This document shows positions 19,801-32,400 of a stretch of 64,000 nucleotides of DNA, one piece after another. Positions within the stretch are counted from its first letter, which is position 1. Each line of letters opens with the position of its first letter. The stretch comes from Brachionus koreanus. Taxonomy: Eukaryota; Rotifera; Eurotatoria; Ploima; Brachionidae. Made by a program: the position numbers and the translations under genes. The notes beneath the pieces were generated by a model. The model made no database searches. It saw nothing but the letters and a program-made list of their open reading frames with translations, and was not told where the DNA came from. The DNA lies in the NCBI GenBank assembly GCA_016987375.1, contig PJRA01000555.1, positions 1,085,316 through 1,149,315 on the forward strand. The letters run 5' to 3'.

Positions 19801-22800
19801 TACTTTATTTGAAGGAAACCTTATTTCTTACAAATTCTGCATTGATATTTCAGCAAGACAATGTATTTTGTTATCGTGCTAGAATAGTTTCGAGAGCAAA
19901 ACATTTCAGTTTTACCTTAGCCCGCGAACAGCTTAGATCTGAATTGCATTGAACATTAATGGAGCTGGCTGTAATGTTTGCATTAGTACCCTTGGGCCCG
20001 TCTATCCGTTATGGAGCAGCTATTTATGCTCCATTCTAACTTAAACGCTCAGGGTTTAGTTAGTTAACTAATCTAGTGATATCGACAGAGATGTCGCTAT
20101 ATCACATCTTCCCCACTCCTTAATAGCGACTGCTAGGGAATTGTCAACCATTTTGATCACTGCCGGATCATAAATGACTGGGTCTCAGACTATTATTTTT
20201 CCCAGGTACTAACTGACAATCGCCAGGTAGCCACTGCACGCACTATAAACATTATTGCCACCGAGAAGCACTTTTTATAGTCTTCTGGACCTTTTATCCT
20301 CGTCGCCAGATGTTCAATTGTGTTTTTATAGGGTTTTTTGTTAGTAGCACTCTAAACGTTAAATGCTTTATAAGCTTTTTATTCTTCACCATGTCGCTAT
20401 ATCATACTGGCTTGATAAAGAGATTGCAAAAAAGCATCCAAAGTTATTAGATGATCTGTAGGAAATTATTCCAATCTTTCTAAATTATGTACCAAAATTC
20501 GTTTATAAATAATAAACAACCGTTAGAAAAATAAAGGCGGTTTAACTTTTGGTCTTTTTTAACTCGCTTCTTGACTTTTTAAATATGAAAAAATTGAACA
20601 AAGTTTTTTTTCTAATTAAAATAAAAAATGAATGGATTGTCATTTCAATCTAATTTTTTAACTTAAACCTAAAATAATAAAACTGCCTCAAAATTACAGT
20701 CCTATTCTATTCTATTACAATTCAAACCCAAATAAACAGAAAAAAAAAACGTTTCTTAATCTTTTCACATTACTGTTTATTCAGAGTTGTTTAAGAGTGA
20801 CGAGTCTTAAGTCAAATTAAGTCAAATTAAAAATCAAGGAAGTAATTATTTGTAAATATTTAGCAATTATCTGTAAGCATAAATACTTATGTTTTTTTCA
20901 AGTCAAAGTCAAAGACTTAAACTACTACAAAACTCATATACTTAGTTATGTAGTTGTCAAAAATTAATAAAGCTGATTTTGGCAAAATATTTTTCTTTTA
21001 GAAAATTTCTTGACAAAAAAATTTAAAGTCTTTGACTCGGACTTGAAATGATGAAAATTTCAATTTCAATCTACAAGAAAGTTGATAAAATAAAAAAAAA
21101 AAAATTTTTTTTATTCAAATATTAAAAATAAAATTGTTTTTTTCTCGAAGTGTCAAATAGGTGTGTTGCCTCTTGGCACTGGCAACGATTTGGCACGGGT
21201 GCTAGGATGGGGATCGGCTCTAGACGACGACAATCAACTGCCCAAGCTATTGGAGACCTTCGAGAGAGCAACGACCAAGATGCTCGACCGATGGAGCATA
21301 ATGACGTACACGATTGACTCTCAAAAACAATCGACAGCTAGCTTATCGCAGACGGAGAGCCAGAGCGGTCAGGACATTCTGAAAAACATCGAAAATCTAC
21401 TTCTCACTAGCATAACCGATATACTAGCTAATGAATCAGTACATCAAGTAATTGAATCGACGCGTAGCTTAAGCAACAATTTCATGACACTCCAGTTCAA
21501 TTTTTTAAACAGCGTATTTTTTAGTGACAATTACTCAACGAATTCTAATCTATCAACGATACACTCCTTTGTTAGTGATCAATTGAAATTACTTGAAAAA
21601 AAAATAGATGAATTGTTTACCTTGTTGAAAAATGAGCTTAAAATTTCTTGGACACAATTGAGAGATTACGAGTCAACAACAGAGACTAGTAGCACCAACA
21701 GTGAGAACTGCAGTGATGAAAACGAATTAAACTGCAGTCAAAGTAGTTTAAAGTTAATTGAATCAATACAGCTAAATTCTCGTTCGAACAGTTTGTACAG
21801 AAAAAACAGTATGTCAAAAGTATCAAGGCGATTCAAAAATCGCCAAAAAATAGCAGTCAAATCAAACGATCTAAAAAAAATGCTGAAGCAAATAATTCAA
21901 TTGATTGATGCATTAATTGTGTTCGACCCAATTGAGAATACAGACCATTCGTGTTCCAATATATCTAATCTAAACGAAAAAATAAACAAACTATTGCTTT
22001 CATCTAACGAAGACTATGTGCCAAAGAGTCCATCTAATTTGACCACTAATAGAAATAGTCTGTTCAAGTATGAAAGCGCTTGTCCCTTGGCCAGTGAAGA
22101 ACAGTCTTGCATGTCTAGTCCAAACGCAAGCAAGCTCTCGCGCAGTATTGACTCGTTGTGTAAAAATTTTGACTCATTACCACGATCTAGCAACAATACT
22201 TGTTCGCATCATGTTTCCATTCGAATTTCTTCGCCTTCAAACGAGCCGTCGTTGCAGTCGTTCAATGAAAACGATCGCTTGTTGTCACAAGAAATGCTGC
22301 CAGACATAGTGATCGATGACAAGTTCGATTCAAGTGCATCTAATGGCTTAAGACATTCGTTCTACAATTCTAAATCGGTGCCTGGTTTGAATGCTTTGAC
22401 CGATTTTAAAGAGCATAGTCAATCGCAGCAATTTTTGTATCCAATGTCCTCGTCGTGTCTAAACAATAGTCTCGATGCTTCCTCGTATATTAGCTCAGCA
22501 AGTTCCAATTACTTGTCCAGCATGCCTGTTAGTTCTAGTGCGTATAGTAGCTCAGCTACATTTTTGAATCGAACACCTGTACCATCGCCTAGAATATCCA
22601 AGAAATACTTTAGAGGTTGGTTTCTTAATTTTTATTTTTAAATTCTAAATTAAAATAAAACAAAACAAAATTTTATCAAATTATTTTTTTATCTTAAAAA
22701 AAATAAAATTTATTTTTTTTTTTTTTGGAGATTTGATTCAGTTTTTGTTAAGTTCAGATTAATGTAAAAATTACGAAATGAAAATAATTGTGAAATTCAA

Positions 22801-25800
22801 TTACAAATCGAAAAAAATTAAAAAGACAAAAATTAGAACAGCAATAGGTTTTTAAATCGATTAATTATTTGATTTCCTACAAAAAAAAAATATTTAAATA
22901 ATAAATATTTTTTACAAAATTTATTTGAATTTACTCAAACGTTTGTTTTTTTTTCTTTTTTTCTGTTCAATTTTCTTTTTTCTTTAACATTGCCTTATAA
23001 AAGGCGTTCATTGAAATAATAAAAAAAAATTGGAGTATTTTTGTTCGATTTATATTCAAATATTAAATTACCAAAAAAAATTGATTTAAAAAATCTAATT
23101 TTTTGTTCATATGATTATTAAGAATAATATGAAAACAATGGGCATTGTTAAATTCAATATAAAAATTCTAATACAAAATCAAAATTTGTGCTAATTAATT
23201 GGATTGTAGCTTTTTTAGATAAAATGTTAATCATTTAAAATTTACATTAGCCTTAAACGTTTATAAGAATTCAAAAATTCAACTTATCTAACAGTTTATC
23301 AAGACCAAGGCTTTGTCTAAACTAATTTTTAACAAAATAAATAAAAAAATTGTAATTTTAAGAATTTGCACAAATTTTGCAGATTTAAATATTAGACAAA
23401 ACAATTGTTTTTTACTTTGTTTCACCTGTAGAGCAAATTTTTGATTTAAAAGAGAAACAAAAGTTAAAAAATTTTTTTTCAATAAATTTAGCTTTAATAA
23501 ATTTAACAAAAAATATTTTAAAATCGATCAAATAGTGAACTGAGAAAATATTATTTTATAAACTAATTAACTTTTAAATAGGACATTTAACATGTAATTA
23601 AAATTAATGCATGTTAAATTAAAATTAAATCTAAGATAAATATCTAAAAATAAAAAAATATATTTAAAATAATTTCCTCATCATTGTATATTAAATACTG
23701 ATCAAAATATTTACTAAACTAAACAATTTATATATTTTCATTCTTTAATGCTGCTTATTCTTTTATGCTAAAGCCATGATTAAAACACTGATAACTATTC
23801 TAGCTTTTTGGAGAATTTTAGGGATAAAAATTAAAAAAAAATGCAATAAAAATTTTTATTAATTTTTATTTTAAAGCTGCTAACAAAAATTATCTAAAAC
23901 CACCGAGTTTAATGTCGGCTCTTTCGCTAAATTCTCTCAGACACCGTTCACGCTCCAAATCAACTGACAAAAGCTCCAGTCCAACATCTCCTTCAAGTCC
24001 TAAATTTTCATTCAAATATACACATGGTAAGAATTTAATTTTTTCGAATGAACAAAAAAAATTTTCTATTCCTAATTAAGATTCTGCTTTGGGCTTTATT
24101 GAACAGGCCTTGCTGTTCAACGCCAATACACTTTGTGCGCCAGTTGCTCCGCCAGTTGTACATGAACCATTTTTGTACATTTTTTTTTAATAAATAAACA
24201 AAATTTTAAGAATTTTTATTTTAATTTTTTTTTAGAGATTTGTTTTCAGAAAGAACTGTGATGAACAATTACTTCGGTATCGGAATAGATGCTAAACTGT
24301 GCTTAGACTTTCACATGACCAGAGAAGAACATCCTGAAAAGTGTAAAAGCAGAATCCGCAATCACATGCTGTACAGTCTTTTGGGTAGCAGGGAACTTTT
24401 ACAGCGTACTTACAAAAATTTAGAACAAAAAATTAGACTCGAGTGCGATGGCATAAAAATTCCTCTTAAAAATGTGCAAGGCATTGTGGTTCTGAATATA
24501 CCAAGTTATACTGGTGGGGTAAACTTTTGGGGTCCCAATTCCAGAGATGAAAATGTGTTTATTTCGCCTTCGTTTGATGACAAAATACTTGAAGTGGTAG
24601 CAATTAGTGGTGCAATTCAAATGGCGCTTTCGCGAGTAGTCAGTCTTAAAAGCAACCGGATTGCGCAATGTAGAAACGTTAAAATTCAAATTTTGGGAAA
24701 TGAAGGTGTCCCTGTGCAAGTAGATGGGGAAGCATGGATCCAACCTCCAGGCTTTATTCAAATAGTTCACAAAAATCGAGCTCAAATGCTCACTAGAAAC
24801 AAAATATTCGAGCACATGCTCAAAACGTGGTCGGAAAAACAAAAAAATGACCCACAAATGGGAACAGACATGGCCAAAGATGAACTCACATCATTACAAA
24901 GAATTGTCGACGATGCTAGTTGTTTAATAAAAAGAATTAAAACAGCATCGTTGAGAAATGTGTTTATTGAGCAAGATTTGAATGGCTATGCTATTCAGGC
25001 TGGTAGTAATCTAGACGCCATATGTTTTAATGGAAAAATAGATGAAAAATCAACTAGACAACAGATTACGGATTTTTTAAACTCGATCAGAACTTTAATG
25101 GTCGAGTCAAATATTTTTATAGGAGAAAAAACATTGAAAAATGTAGATTTAGTTTTTTTTTCCAATTTTTTGATTTTAAATTTTTTTTTAAGGGTATTGA
25201 GGCTGATTGTGTTGAAAAAATCCAGTTCGGTCTAAACGATCTTAAACTAGATTTAAAAAAATTAAATGATTGTCATGGTATCTATCAATTTCCACTAGAA
25301 CAAGTAAAAATTTTATAAATATTCAAATATTGAAAAAAAAATTAGATAAATTGATTAGACAAATTGATTGATAATTTTTTGAGATATTTAAAAAGATAAT
25401 TTGATATAGATAAGAAGTCATGAAATTATTTTGAACAAAATTTTTGGCTCTACTTGACTCATTTTAATTACGTTTTTAGTTAAAAACTAAAAATCATTTC
25501 TTGTACAGTCAACTCTCAGAACCTTTTGTAAATGAAATTTAAATTTTTAAAAATCATTTTATTATTTTAACACTAGAAGCACCAAACATTTTTTCATGTT
25601 TTTTTAATTTAAAAACATTTTATAAAAAACTATAATCTTCTTTTGAATGGATTATTCAAGATTCTATAATCTTGAATAATCCATTCAAAAGAAACGAGAA
25701 TTTAAAAGTTTTTCAAACAAGTCAAATGACTCGTTTGGTGCTTCTAGTGTTAATACAAAGACATGATCATTGAAATTTTAAATTAAAATTAATTTAAATT

Positions 25801-28378
25801 TATTTAACTGAACACTAAGCTTATTAATGGGTCTATTTTAAAAGGCTTACCTAGAAAATTTTGTTCTTTTTAAATCATTTGACATTTTTTTAGCTTCGAG
25901 GCTCTAGCCAACTTGCTTGTCTATAGATTCAAGATCCAATACTATGATCTAATGTATTTAGCAAGTCACTAGTATTTAACTCTGTGTAAATTATTAGACA
26001 ACCTCTCTTATTTTATTATTATTCACAACTATATTTATAGAATCCTTTTTTTTAAATGGTTGTATCTTCTCCATGTTAAAAGATTTGTATACGAGGGTTT
26101 GCAGGAGTTAACGATAGGAAAAAAAAAACTTTTCAAGCTGAGGGGAGAATTATAAAGTTTTTACTTGTATATAAATAATGAGGTCTAAAACTCATTAATT
26201 ACTTTTTTTGTATAATTCTTAAGTTGTTATTTTCTTTATTATTGCTTCTTTTATTTTGGCTAGAAGTGGCCAATATTAATTAAAAACATTTTCTTTTTAA
26301 TTCGTGTTAAAACCACGAGCCACCAGATCCCAAGCGTTTAGTACATAATTAATATTTTGATCAGTTTTTTACTATTTCGATCAGGATTTAATTTACAATG
26401 ATGAGCAAATAATTTAAATATTATCAGTATTTTATTACTTTTACAATTATTTAATAAATATTGTCAAGTGAAATTCAAATGCTGAAAATTAATGAACTTC
26501 TTCAGCATCCAACTTTTAATCATTCTTTAAATTATCATCTTTCCCACTAATTTCAAATTACCTCTTTAGTATACGGCATTTTATTAGCAAATACCAAGTT
26601 GAAATTGGATGTCGTCATTTTATTAGTCTTGAAAAAAAAAACTGAAAATTTAATGAATTTTTAATTTAAAAAAAAAAAAACATATTTTCTTTTTGAAAAA
26701 ATCCTGACTGATTTGACTTTTTTCACATTGTTTAACACTAAAAAACCAGTGAAGTTTTTTAGACCTCTTTTTTAAAAATTTTAACTTAACACTAAAAAAC
26801 CGGATGACTTTTTTGACCCTTTTATTTAAAATAAAAATTTTTTTTATAGAAAAATTAAATAATTTTATAATATTTTTGATTTAAAATATGATTGAAAAAA
26901 AATTATAAAAAAATGATTAAATTTATTGAATAAAAAACAAATAAAGAAAGTTACAAAAGGGGTTCAAAAGACCCCTCCGGTTTTTGAGTGTAATAGTTTT
27001 TGATAGAAAAAAATTTATATTAAACAGCTCTTAAAAATTAAGCACGTGGTTTTCAATTCTTAAAAAATTTTAATTAATTTTCAGAAAAAATATTTAAAAA
27101 TTTTTTAAATTTTTATTAATATACACTCGGGATAACAAAGTAAATATTTAGAGTTTAAAGTTTCATATAATTTAAATTGTTCGTACTAATACGAAACCTA
27201 AAAATAAATTAAAAAATCTTCTTTAAATAATAATCAGATTTAAAATGGCTAGAAAATTATTTTTAGAAAAATAAATTAGTGTCAAATTTTCTTGATATTT
27301 TCAAATAGAAAAAAATAGAATTAATTGAAATGTTTGTTTTTTGCTTATCATTCAAAGCTTTATTTCAATTTGAGTTTTCAATTAGAGTTAAGTGAGAATA
27401 TTTTCGATTTTATTTAATTGAAAAATTAAATTTTAATCACTTTTTGAAAAGTATAGCTATCAAAAAATAAACAACACGTACTTATAAGTGTTTTTATATT
27501 TAATTTGCAAAAAATTTCAAGTTTAGATTAAAAATTCGATTACAAAGAGTAGAAAAATATTTTTTTTTCAACAAAAAAATAATTAAAATTTTTTTAGCTT
27601 TACATAGAAAACCAGGGTTGATTCTATTTAAAATATAAGCTTTTAGAACACGAAAGCTCTATGGCAAAACTACTTCTCAAATTAGAAATTTATGCTTCAA
27701 TTGAATGATAGATAGATTTGATTAAGAGATGAAATAAGACTTTTATTTATTTAAGTAATAAATTCTTGCTCTCCGGCTCTTTTTTTTCTCAAATTTAACT
27801 AATTGACTATTTTCTTTTCTATGAGATTGAATACATTTTAATTTAAATCATCAAACCAGAATAATAAACAAAATTAATAGCTAATATTGATTTATTCAGA
27901 GAATTTAAATTTAAAAAAAAAAAGAAGACAATTATGATTTATTGAAAAAAAAATTGAATTATTATAAATTATCTATTTAAACAAAAAAAAGGAAAAATGC
28001 GAATCTAAACGGAGCAGATTTAACATTGTGGAGAGATACAAAAAATCAAAATTGAGACAAAAAGATGACCGAGAACTGCTTAAAACACTGCACAGTATAC
28101 CTGTTGAGGACTGGGGCATCGAAGAGGTCTGCTTGTGGCTCGAAAGCCTAAATCTAAGCGAGTACAAAGACTCGTTTGTGCGACATGATATACGCGGCAC
28201 TGAGATACGCAACCTTGAACGACGCGATCTAAGAGTATTAAATCAAAATTGGAAAAGAAAAAAGATTAAAAATTTTTTTTAGGAATTGGGCATTGTCAAA
28301 GTGGGACACTTGAAGCGAATATTGAACGCTGCCAAGGACATACCGAAACACATTGCCATCGAAAAGAAAAGTGTCTGA
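16822..28378 (+). CDS. Type II diacylglycerol kinase (delta/eta type) with SAM domain
   Basis: Twelve exons: 16822-16881, 16949-17066, 17118-17356, 17415-17677, 17869-17977, 21151-22615, 23877-24026, 24081-24174, 24236-25151, 25193-25303, 27992-28234, 28283-28378. All phases agree; 1287 residues. It phosphorylates diacylglycerol to phosphatidic acid. Order: last helix of a PH domain ([11 protein letters not shown]), C1 domain 1 ([17 protein letters not shown]), C1 domain 2 ([17 protein letters not shown]), split catalytic domain ([37 protein letters not shown]), a Ser-rich linker of about 450 residues, the accessory catalytic domain ([31 protein letters not shown]) and a C-terminal SAM domain ([15 protein letters not shown]). 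The SAM marks the delta/eta/kappa class, where it drives oligomerisation. The N-terminal PH core is missing, so an upstream exon or an alternative promoter is likely. Introns at 17978, 22616 and 25304 are over 1 kb and carry repeats. Confidence 0.92.
18581..18665. repeat. Short dispersed repeat, copy 2
   Basis: Matches 8855-8935, including AAGCCATTCGGACAAACCT. Lies in the 3.2-kb intron of the diacylglycerol kinase. Confidence 0.55.
19029..19157. repeat. Direct repeat, copy 1 of a 130-bp unit
   Basis: Matches 20044-20173 with few differences, 1015 bp apart. Both copies begin CGCTCAGGGTTTAG and contain GATATCGACAG.GATGTCG, a stem-loop, then TCACATCTTCCCCAC and end CTGCCGGATCATAA. Paired direct repeats of this kind could be the ends of one inserted element or a tandem duplication. 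Confidence 0.8.
20044..20173. repeat. Direct repeat, copy 2 of a 130-bp unit
   Basis: Second copy of the 19029 repeat. A third small piece (ATGTCGCTATATCATACT) is at about 20390-20408. The DNA between the copies contains a faint reverse-transcriptase-like phrase ([14 protein letters not shown]) at about 19995. Confidence 0.8.
20680..20714. repeat. Short dispersed repeat (partner at 63380)
   Basis: AAACTGCCTCAAAATTACAG followed by TCCTATTCTATTCTATTA matches 63380-63418 with four or five differences. Confidence 0.45.
22985..23032 (+). repeat. Retroelement 3' end with hairpin and A/T tail
   Basis: The hairpin GCCTTATAAAAGGC is followed by GTTCATTGAAATAATAAAA. The reverse complement of 31955-31995 gives the same order with a slightly decayed hairpin, so this is a repeated family. 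In intron 6 of the diacylglycerol kinase. Confidence 0.55.
23345..23440. mobile_element. Decayed relative of the 5576 foldback element
   Basis: TTTGCACAAATTTTGCAGA and TTTTTTACTTTGTTTCACCT, with CTGTAGAGCAAAT after them, follow the same order as the middle and right arm of 5576-5937. The left arm is missing. Confidence 0.5.
25571..25749. mobile_element. piggyBac-like MITE, family A, copy 1
   Basis: 179 bp bounded by TTAA on both sides (25567-25570, 25750-25753). Terminal inverted repeats start CACTAGAAGCACCAAAC and end GGTGCTTCTAGTG. A second, perfect internal palindrome with 24-bp arms (CTTTTGAATGGATTATTCAA...) fills the centre. TTAA duplication with CAC..GTG ends fits piggyBac-type elements. 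No ORF. Lies in the 2.7-kb intron of the diacylglycerol kinase. Confidence 0.85.
26736..26784. mobile_element. Partial TTAA element, family B, left end only
   Basis: TTAA at 26732-26735 followed by CACTAAAAAACCAGTGAAG and a TTTTTTAGACC stretch, homologous to the left end of the adjacent complete element at 26790. No matching right end. Confidence 0.5.
26790..26990. mobile_element. piggyBac-like MITE, family B
   Basis: 201 bp. The left end CACTAAAAAACCGGATGAC follows TTAA (26786-26789). The right end CCGGTTTTTGAGTG is followed by TAAT, a decayed TTAA. Sub-terminal TTTTTTGACCC and GGGGTTCAAAAGACCCC are also inverted. No coding capacity. Confidence 0.65.
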
Positions 28379-29451
28379 TAGCTTCTTTATTTTTTTTCAA
28401 CAATAATTTTTTTATTTTAAAAATAAATTATTTACAGTAAATATCATTTTAATTATTAAATCCGGCTTAATTTAATATCAGGCGAAATTGGTCCTAAATG
28501 TCGTTATTGATTGTTCTTATGAAGAAAAAAAAAGCTCGAATGGCATTTTTTTGTTGGTTTTTAAAATAAGCAATTAATATTCTAATGAGTGTTTATGATA
28601 AAGAATTGCTCAAAATGGTCTGAAGAAAGCGTCAATTTGAGCAGCTATTAATTATCAAAAGCCATAAACCAATAAATATTCGTTTATTATTATAATTCAA
28701 AATATTTTATTATATATACTATTAAAAGAAATTAAATATCAAATTTCAAGATAATTTTTTATTTTTTTTTAAATAAGTTTTATTTTTATCGCTGCATTTT
28801 TGAGTCAATTGTTGAAGAGAGACTAGTTAAAAGACAAATGCCAGAGCCGAATTAATTCAAGTACACACACATCAATACTAATTAATTAAGGCCCAATTCC
28901 GCTAGATCTAAATCATGATGGCACGAAATCCAAGCACAGATAAATCTTTTCTTTTATTTCTTTTAAAATTAATTTGCCTTCAAAACTTAGTAGAACTTAG
29001 ATTTCCTGAATTCAATATGCTCACAGAGGAAATGCAACCGATTCAATTAGAGTTAATTTTCCGCTTTTTTAAATGTTTACTTGACAGATTAGGGATTGCT
29101 ATTCTTTCTTAACTAGTAAATAACAAGATTAAATTTAATTACATTAAAAATCTATCTGTGTAGCTCAGCCTAATTTCACTTTCTTTCAGCAACGATTATA
29201 TAAAATAGCTTTATTTATTTTTATTTGTTTATTTTAAAGCAATCAATGGTTAAATTTTGATAATATTTATAAACACGGATTATTGCTTAGCTCAACTAAT
29301 TTTAAGTTTGATTTTTGCTGAACTAGTTTTCTCTCTCTCTCTTTTTATTTTTCTCACTAACGCTCGCTCTGTTTCTAAGCACTAAATCGGGTCAGTCTCG
29401 ACAAGCTTATTGATCGAATTAGACTAATTTTCCGCAAATTTAGATGAAAAT
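28379..29451. other. Intergenic between diacylglycerol kinase and guanylate cyclase
   Basis: AT-rich; a CTCTCTCTCT run near 29330 lies about 110 bp before the cyclase start and may belong to its 5' leader or promoter. Nothing else recognised. Confidence 0.5.
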
Positions 29452-32400
29452 ATGAGTGTTAAAATAATTGTTTTCATTTGGTTAGCATTGGCAACAGAGC
29501 ATGCAGTCACAGTGCCGGTCAATATCCTCCTATTGCTGCCGATCAACGACACATACAAGTTTAGCCAGTCCAAAGTCTTGGCCTCGCTGAGTCTGGCCAT
29601 CAAAGACCTCAAGCAAAAAGACTACGGACGCAAGTTTCAAATAGAAATCATATCGGACACGTGTGACTGCACGGGCATCAAGGCGCCCATCAACGCCATG
29701 GAAAACATATTCGGCAAACGCAATCACTCAAAGCACTTTCAGGCTGTTTTTGGACCTATGTGTGACTAGTAATCATAGAAAAGAAAATAAAAATTTTTTA
29801 TTAATTTTTTTTTTGAAAATAAAAGTTCTCTGGCTCCAGTGGCCAGATACGCTCCGTTTTGGAACGTGGCTGTCATAACTGTGGGCGCACTAGCCCAGGA
29901 TTTTCGCAAGAACAAATTCACCGAATACAAAACACTGACCAACATTGGCGCCACAATGTACTGGCTTGATAAATTTGTCATTAAGCTGTTCAAGTACTTC
30001 GGATGGAAACAAGTCATATTTTTGTTCGATAAAGATCATCAAGAGCAGATAACAAATTTCAATTGCTATTTGACAATGGCAAGCTTGAAGTCGGCCCTGC
30101 TAAATTCACAAATAACTGTTGACTACAAGATAAGAGAAAAACAAGACCGGCGACCAGTCGACACCATTTTAATTGACTACGTGGGCAATAAGTTCAGCGT
30201 GGTGCTGTTGTGCGGCTCGACCGACTTTGTCACTGATATTATGCTCGCCGCGCACAGACTTGGCTTCAACAACGGCGAGTATGTGTTCATTAACTTTGAC
30301 TTGTATGCCCAAATGCATTCCGAGGATCGCCTATTGCGTCCATGGGAGCTCATTCGCAACAAGTCTCTCATTCAAACAAACTCGACTAAACAGTCATTTG
30401 AGAGTCTGATGACAGTCACTCTAAAGATAGATGGTCAATTTCAATTATTCAGAAATCGTTTGGTCAATCATAGCCAAATATTTACTAATGAGAGTGAAGT
30501 TAACTATTTTCTAGCTTCGTTTTACGATGCAATGCACATTTATATCCAAGCGTTGAGTAAAAACTTGGAGAACGACTTCCAATTGAACAAAATCGATTCG
30601 GTGTTGGACAACATGTGGAACAAGGAGTTCGAAGGTGTTACTGGAAGAGTGGTAATTGATTCATATGGCGAGAGGATCGGTACATTTGCCTTGTACGACA
30701 TGAACCCGAATGGCTCCGAGTTCGACCTAGTCATGTGGTCAGAAATTTACAACAACACAGACATTGAGCTAAAATATGAGGTAAATAAGCGGCCTCTCTA
30801 TTGGAAAGGCTATGTTCATGGCAATCTGCCCGATTCGCCTAAGTGTGGATACAACCTGGCTAAGTGTCCTGTAAAACGTAAATATAATTTAAAAAAAAAA
30901 ATTTTGATTTAAAAAATATTTATTTAGAAAAAAAAATTTAAATTAAGTGCCCCGAATTAAATTTCATTTTAAAAACTAAATTTTTAGGATTTTAAGCTTA
31001 GTTTTTAAAAATTTATTTTTAACCAAAAATGCTTTCTGTAATTTGAAAAAAAAAAGAAGTTCTTCATCCTGACTCTGACTGTTATTGAAAAATAAATTTT
31101 TTTTTGCTGGATTTTTTATGAAATTTTATGTGAAATTTTTCATAAATTTTTTATTTTTTTTAACGTGTTTTAAATGAAAAAAAATTAGAAAAAATGTCGT
31201 TGAACATTATCAGTCAAATGTTTTTGTACTATATTAATTAGATGAAGCCCAAATAGTCGAATGGTCTGTGTGTTAGTCTTGCAAGCAAAGGATCGAGGCT
31301 TCAAAATGTTTAAACCACTTTAGCAAGCTTTTTTCAGAATTTTAATCTCAGGGTCTGATATTTTGCGTATTTTTAAAACAAGAAGTATGTAAAAAGCATT
31401 GAAAAAAAATTTAAGATTTTTTTATTTTTGAATTTTTATTAAAATAAATTAAAAAAGGTGAAAAAATTTTATTAAAAAATAGAATGATATCTAGAATTGA
31501 TCCTAATTTATTCTTTTGAAAGAGCATTTGTCGTTATGCTCTAGCCGGAATACTTTTTTATTATTTCAATTTTTGTTTCAAGTGAATAATATTTCCGTTT
31601 TTAATTTTTTCACTCATTCAGTATAAAATTTTACCTGTAAATATGTTATTGAAATAATAAAGATAAAAATCAAATAAAGAGCAAATTAAATTTTTGTTTC
31701 TTTTTCAATTAATTAATTAAATGTCAAGATTTTTTTTTTAAATATAAAAAATATGAGGATTTTTTTTTGTTGACTTTTCATTGTATGAATTATTTTAATT
31801 AATTAATCAAGTTAATTTAACATTGGATTTGATGCTTATTTTCTCTTTTGGACCAACTGCTGAGAAGTATTGATATAAACGATGAGAGCTTTTAAAAAGC
31901 AAATCATCACCTATGTTTATTAGTGAAAGTAATAGAACAAAGAAATTATTATTATTATTATTATAATTTCAATGAACGCCTTTTAGGCGATGTAAAAAAC
32001 AAAAAATGTTTAAAACAAAAGACAAATTTTTGAATCCATCATTCTAAAAAATTTCAATTTTTTTTAAATTTAATTAAATATTATTCAAGGGAAAGAAAAA
32101 TTAATTCCATCCAGGAATTAAACTCTTTTAGATCTTAGCAGTAAAAAAAAACATTTAAAATAGAAAATAATCATCCTTTCAAAAAGTAAAAAAAAAAATT
32201 GGCTCAAAAAATTTTATTTATTTCCTTGATGATTAAAAATAGAAAAAAATTTTTTATTGCTTCATTTGAAAATAATTTTCTAAATAAATAAAATTAAAAA
32301 ATCTTAAAATTTTGACTGATTTTGATTTTGTTAGAACCACTACCGCTATGGGTTTGGTTGTTGATATCAATGGGAGTTCTAATGGTGATAATGATGATAA

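Noticed and set aside
20782..21010. CAGAGTTGTTTAAGAGTGAC as another hAT-like element
   Set aside because: Left end resembles the 41654 family, but no inverted right end or 8-bp duplication was found nearby.
28915..29112. 65-codon ORF before the guanylate cyclase
   Set aside because: Leu/Phe-rich composition typical of chance frames in AT-rich DNA; no motif, no splice fit with the cyclase.
29530..29727. Overlapping minus-strand ORF in the guanylate cyclase first exon
   Set aside because: Shadow of the plus-strand exon; several such antisense frames lie in the GC-richer coding exons (also 30177-30371, 43282-43590, 44350-44688).
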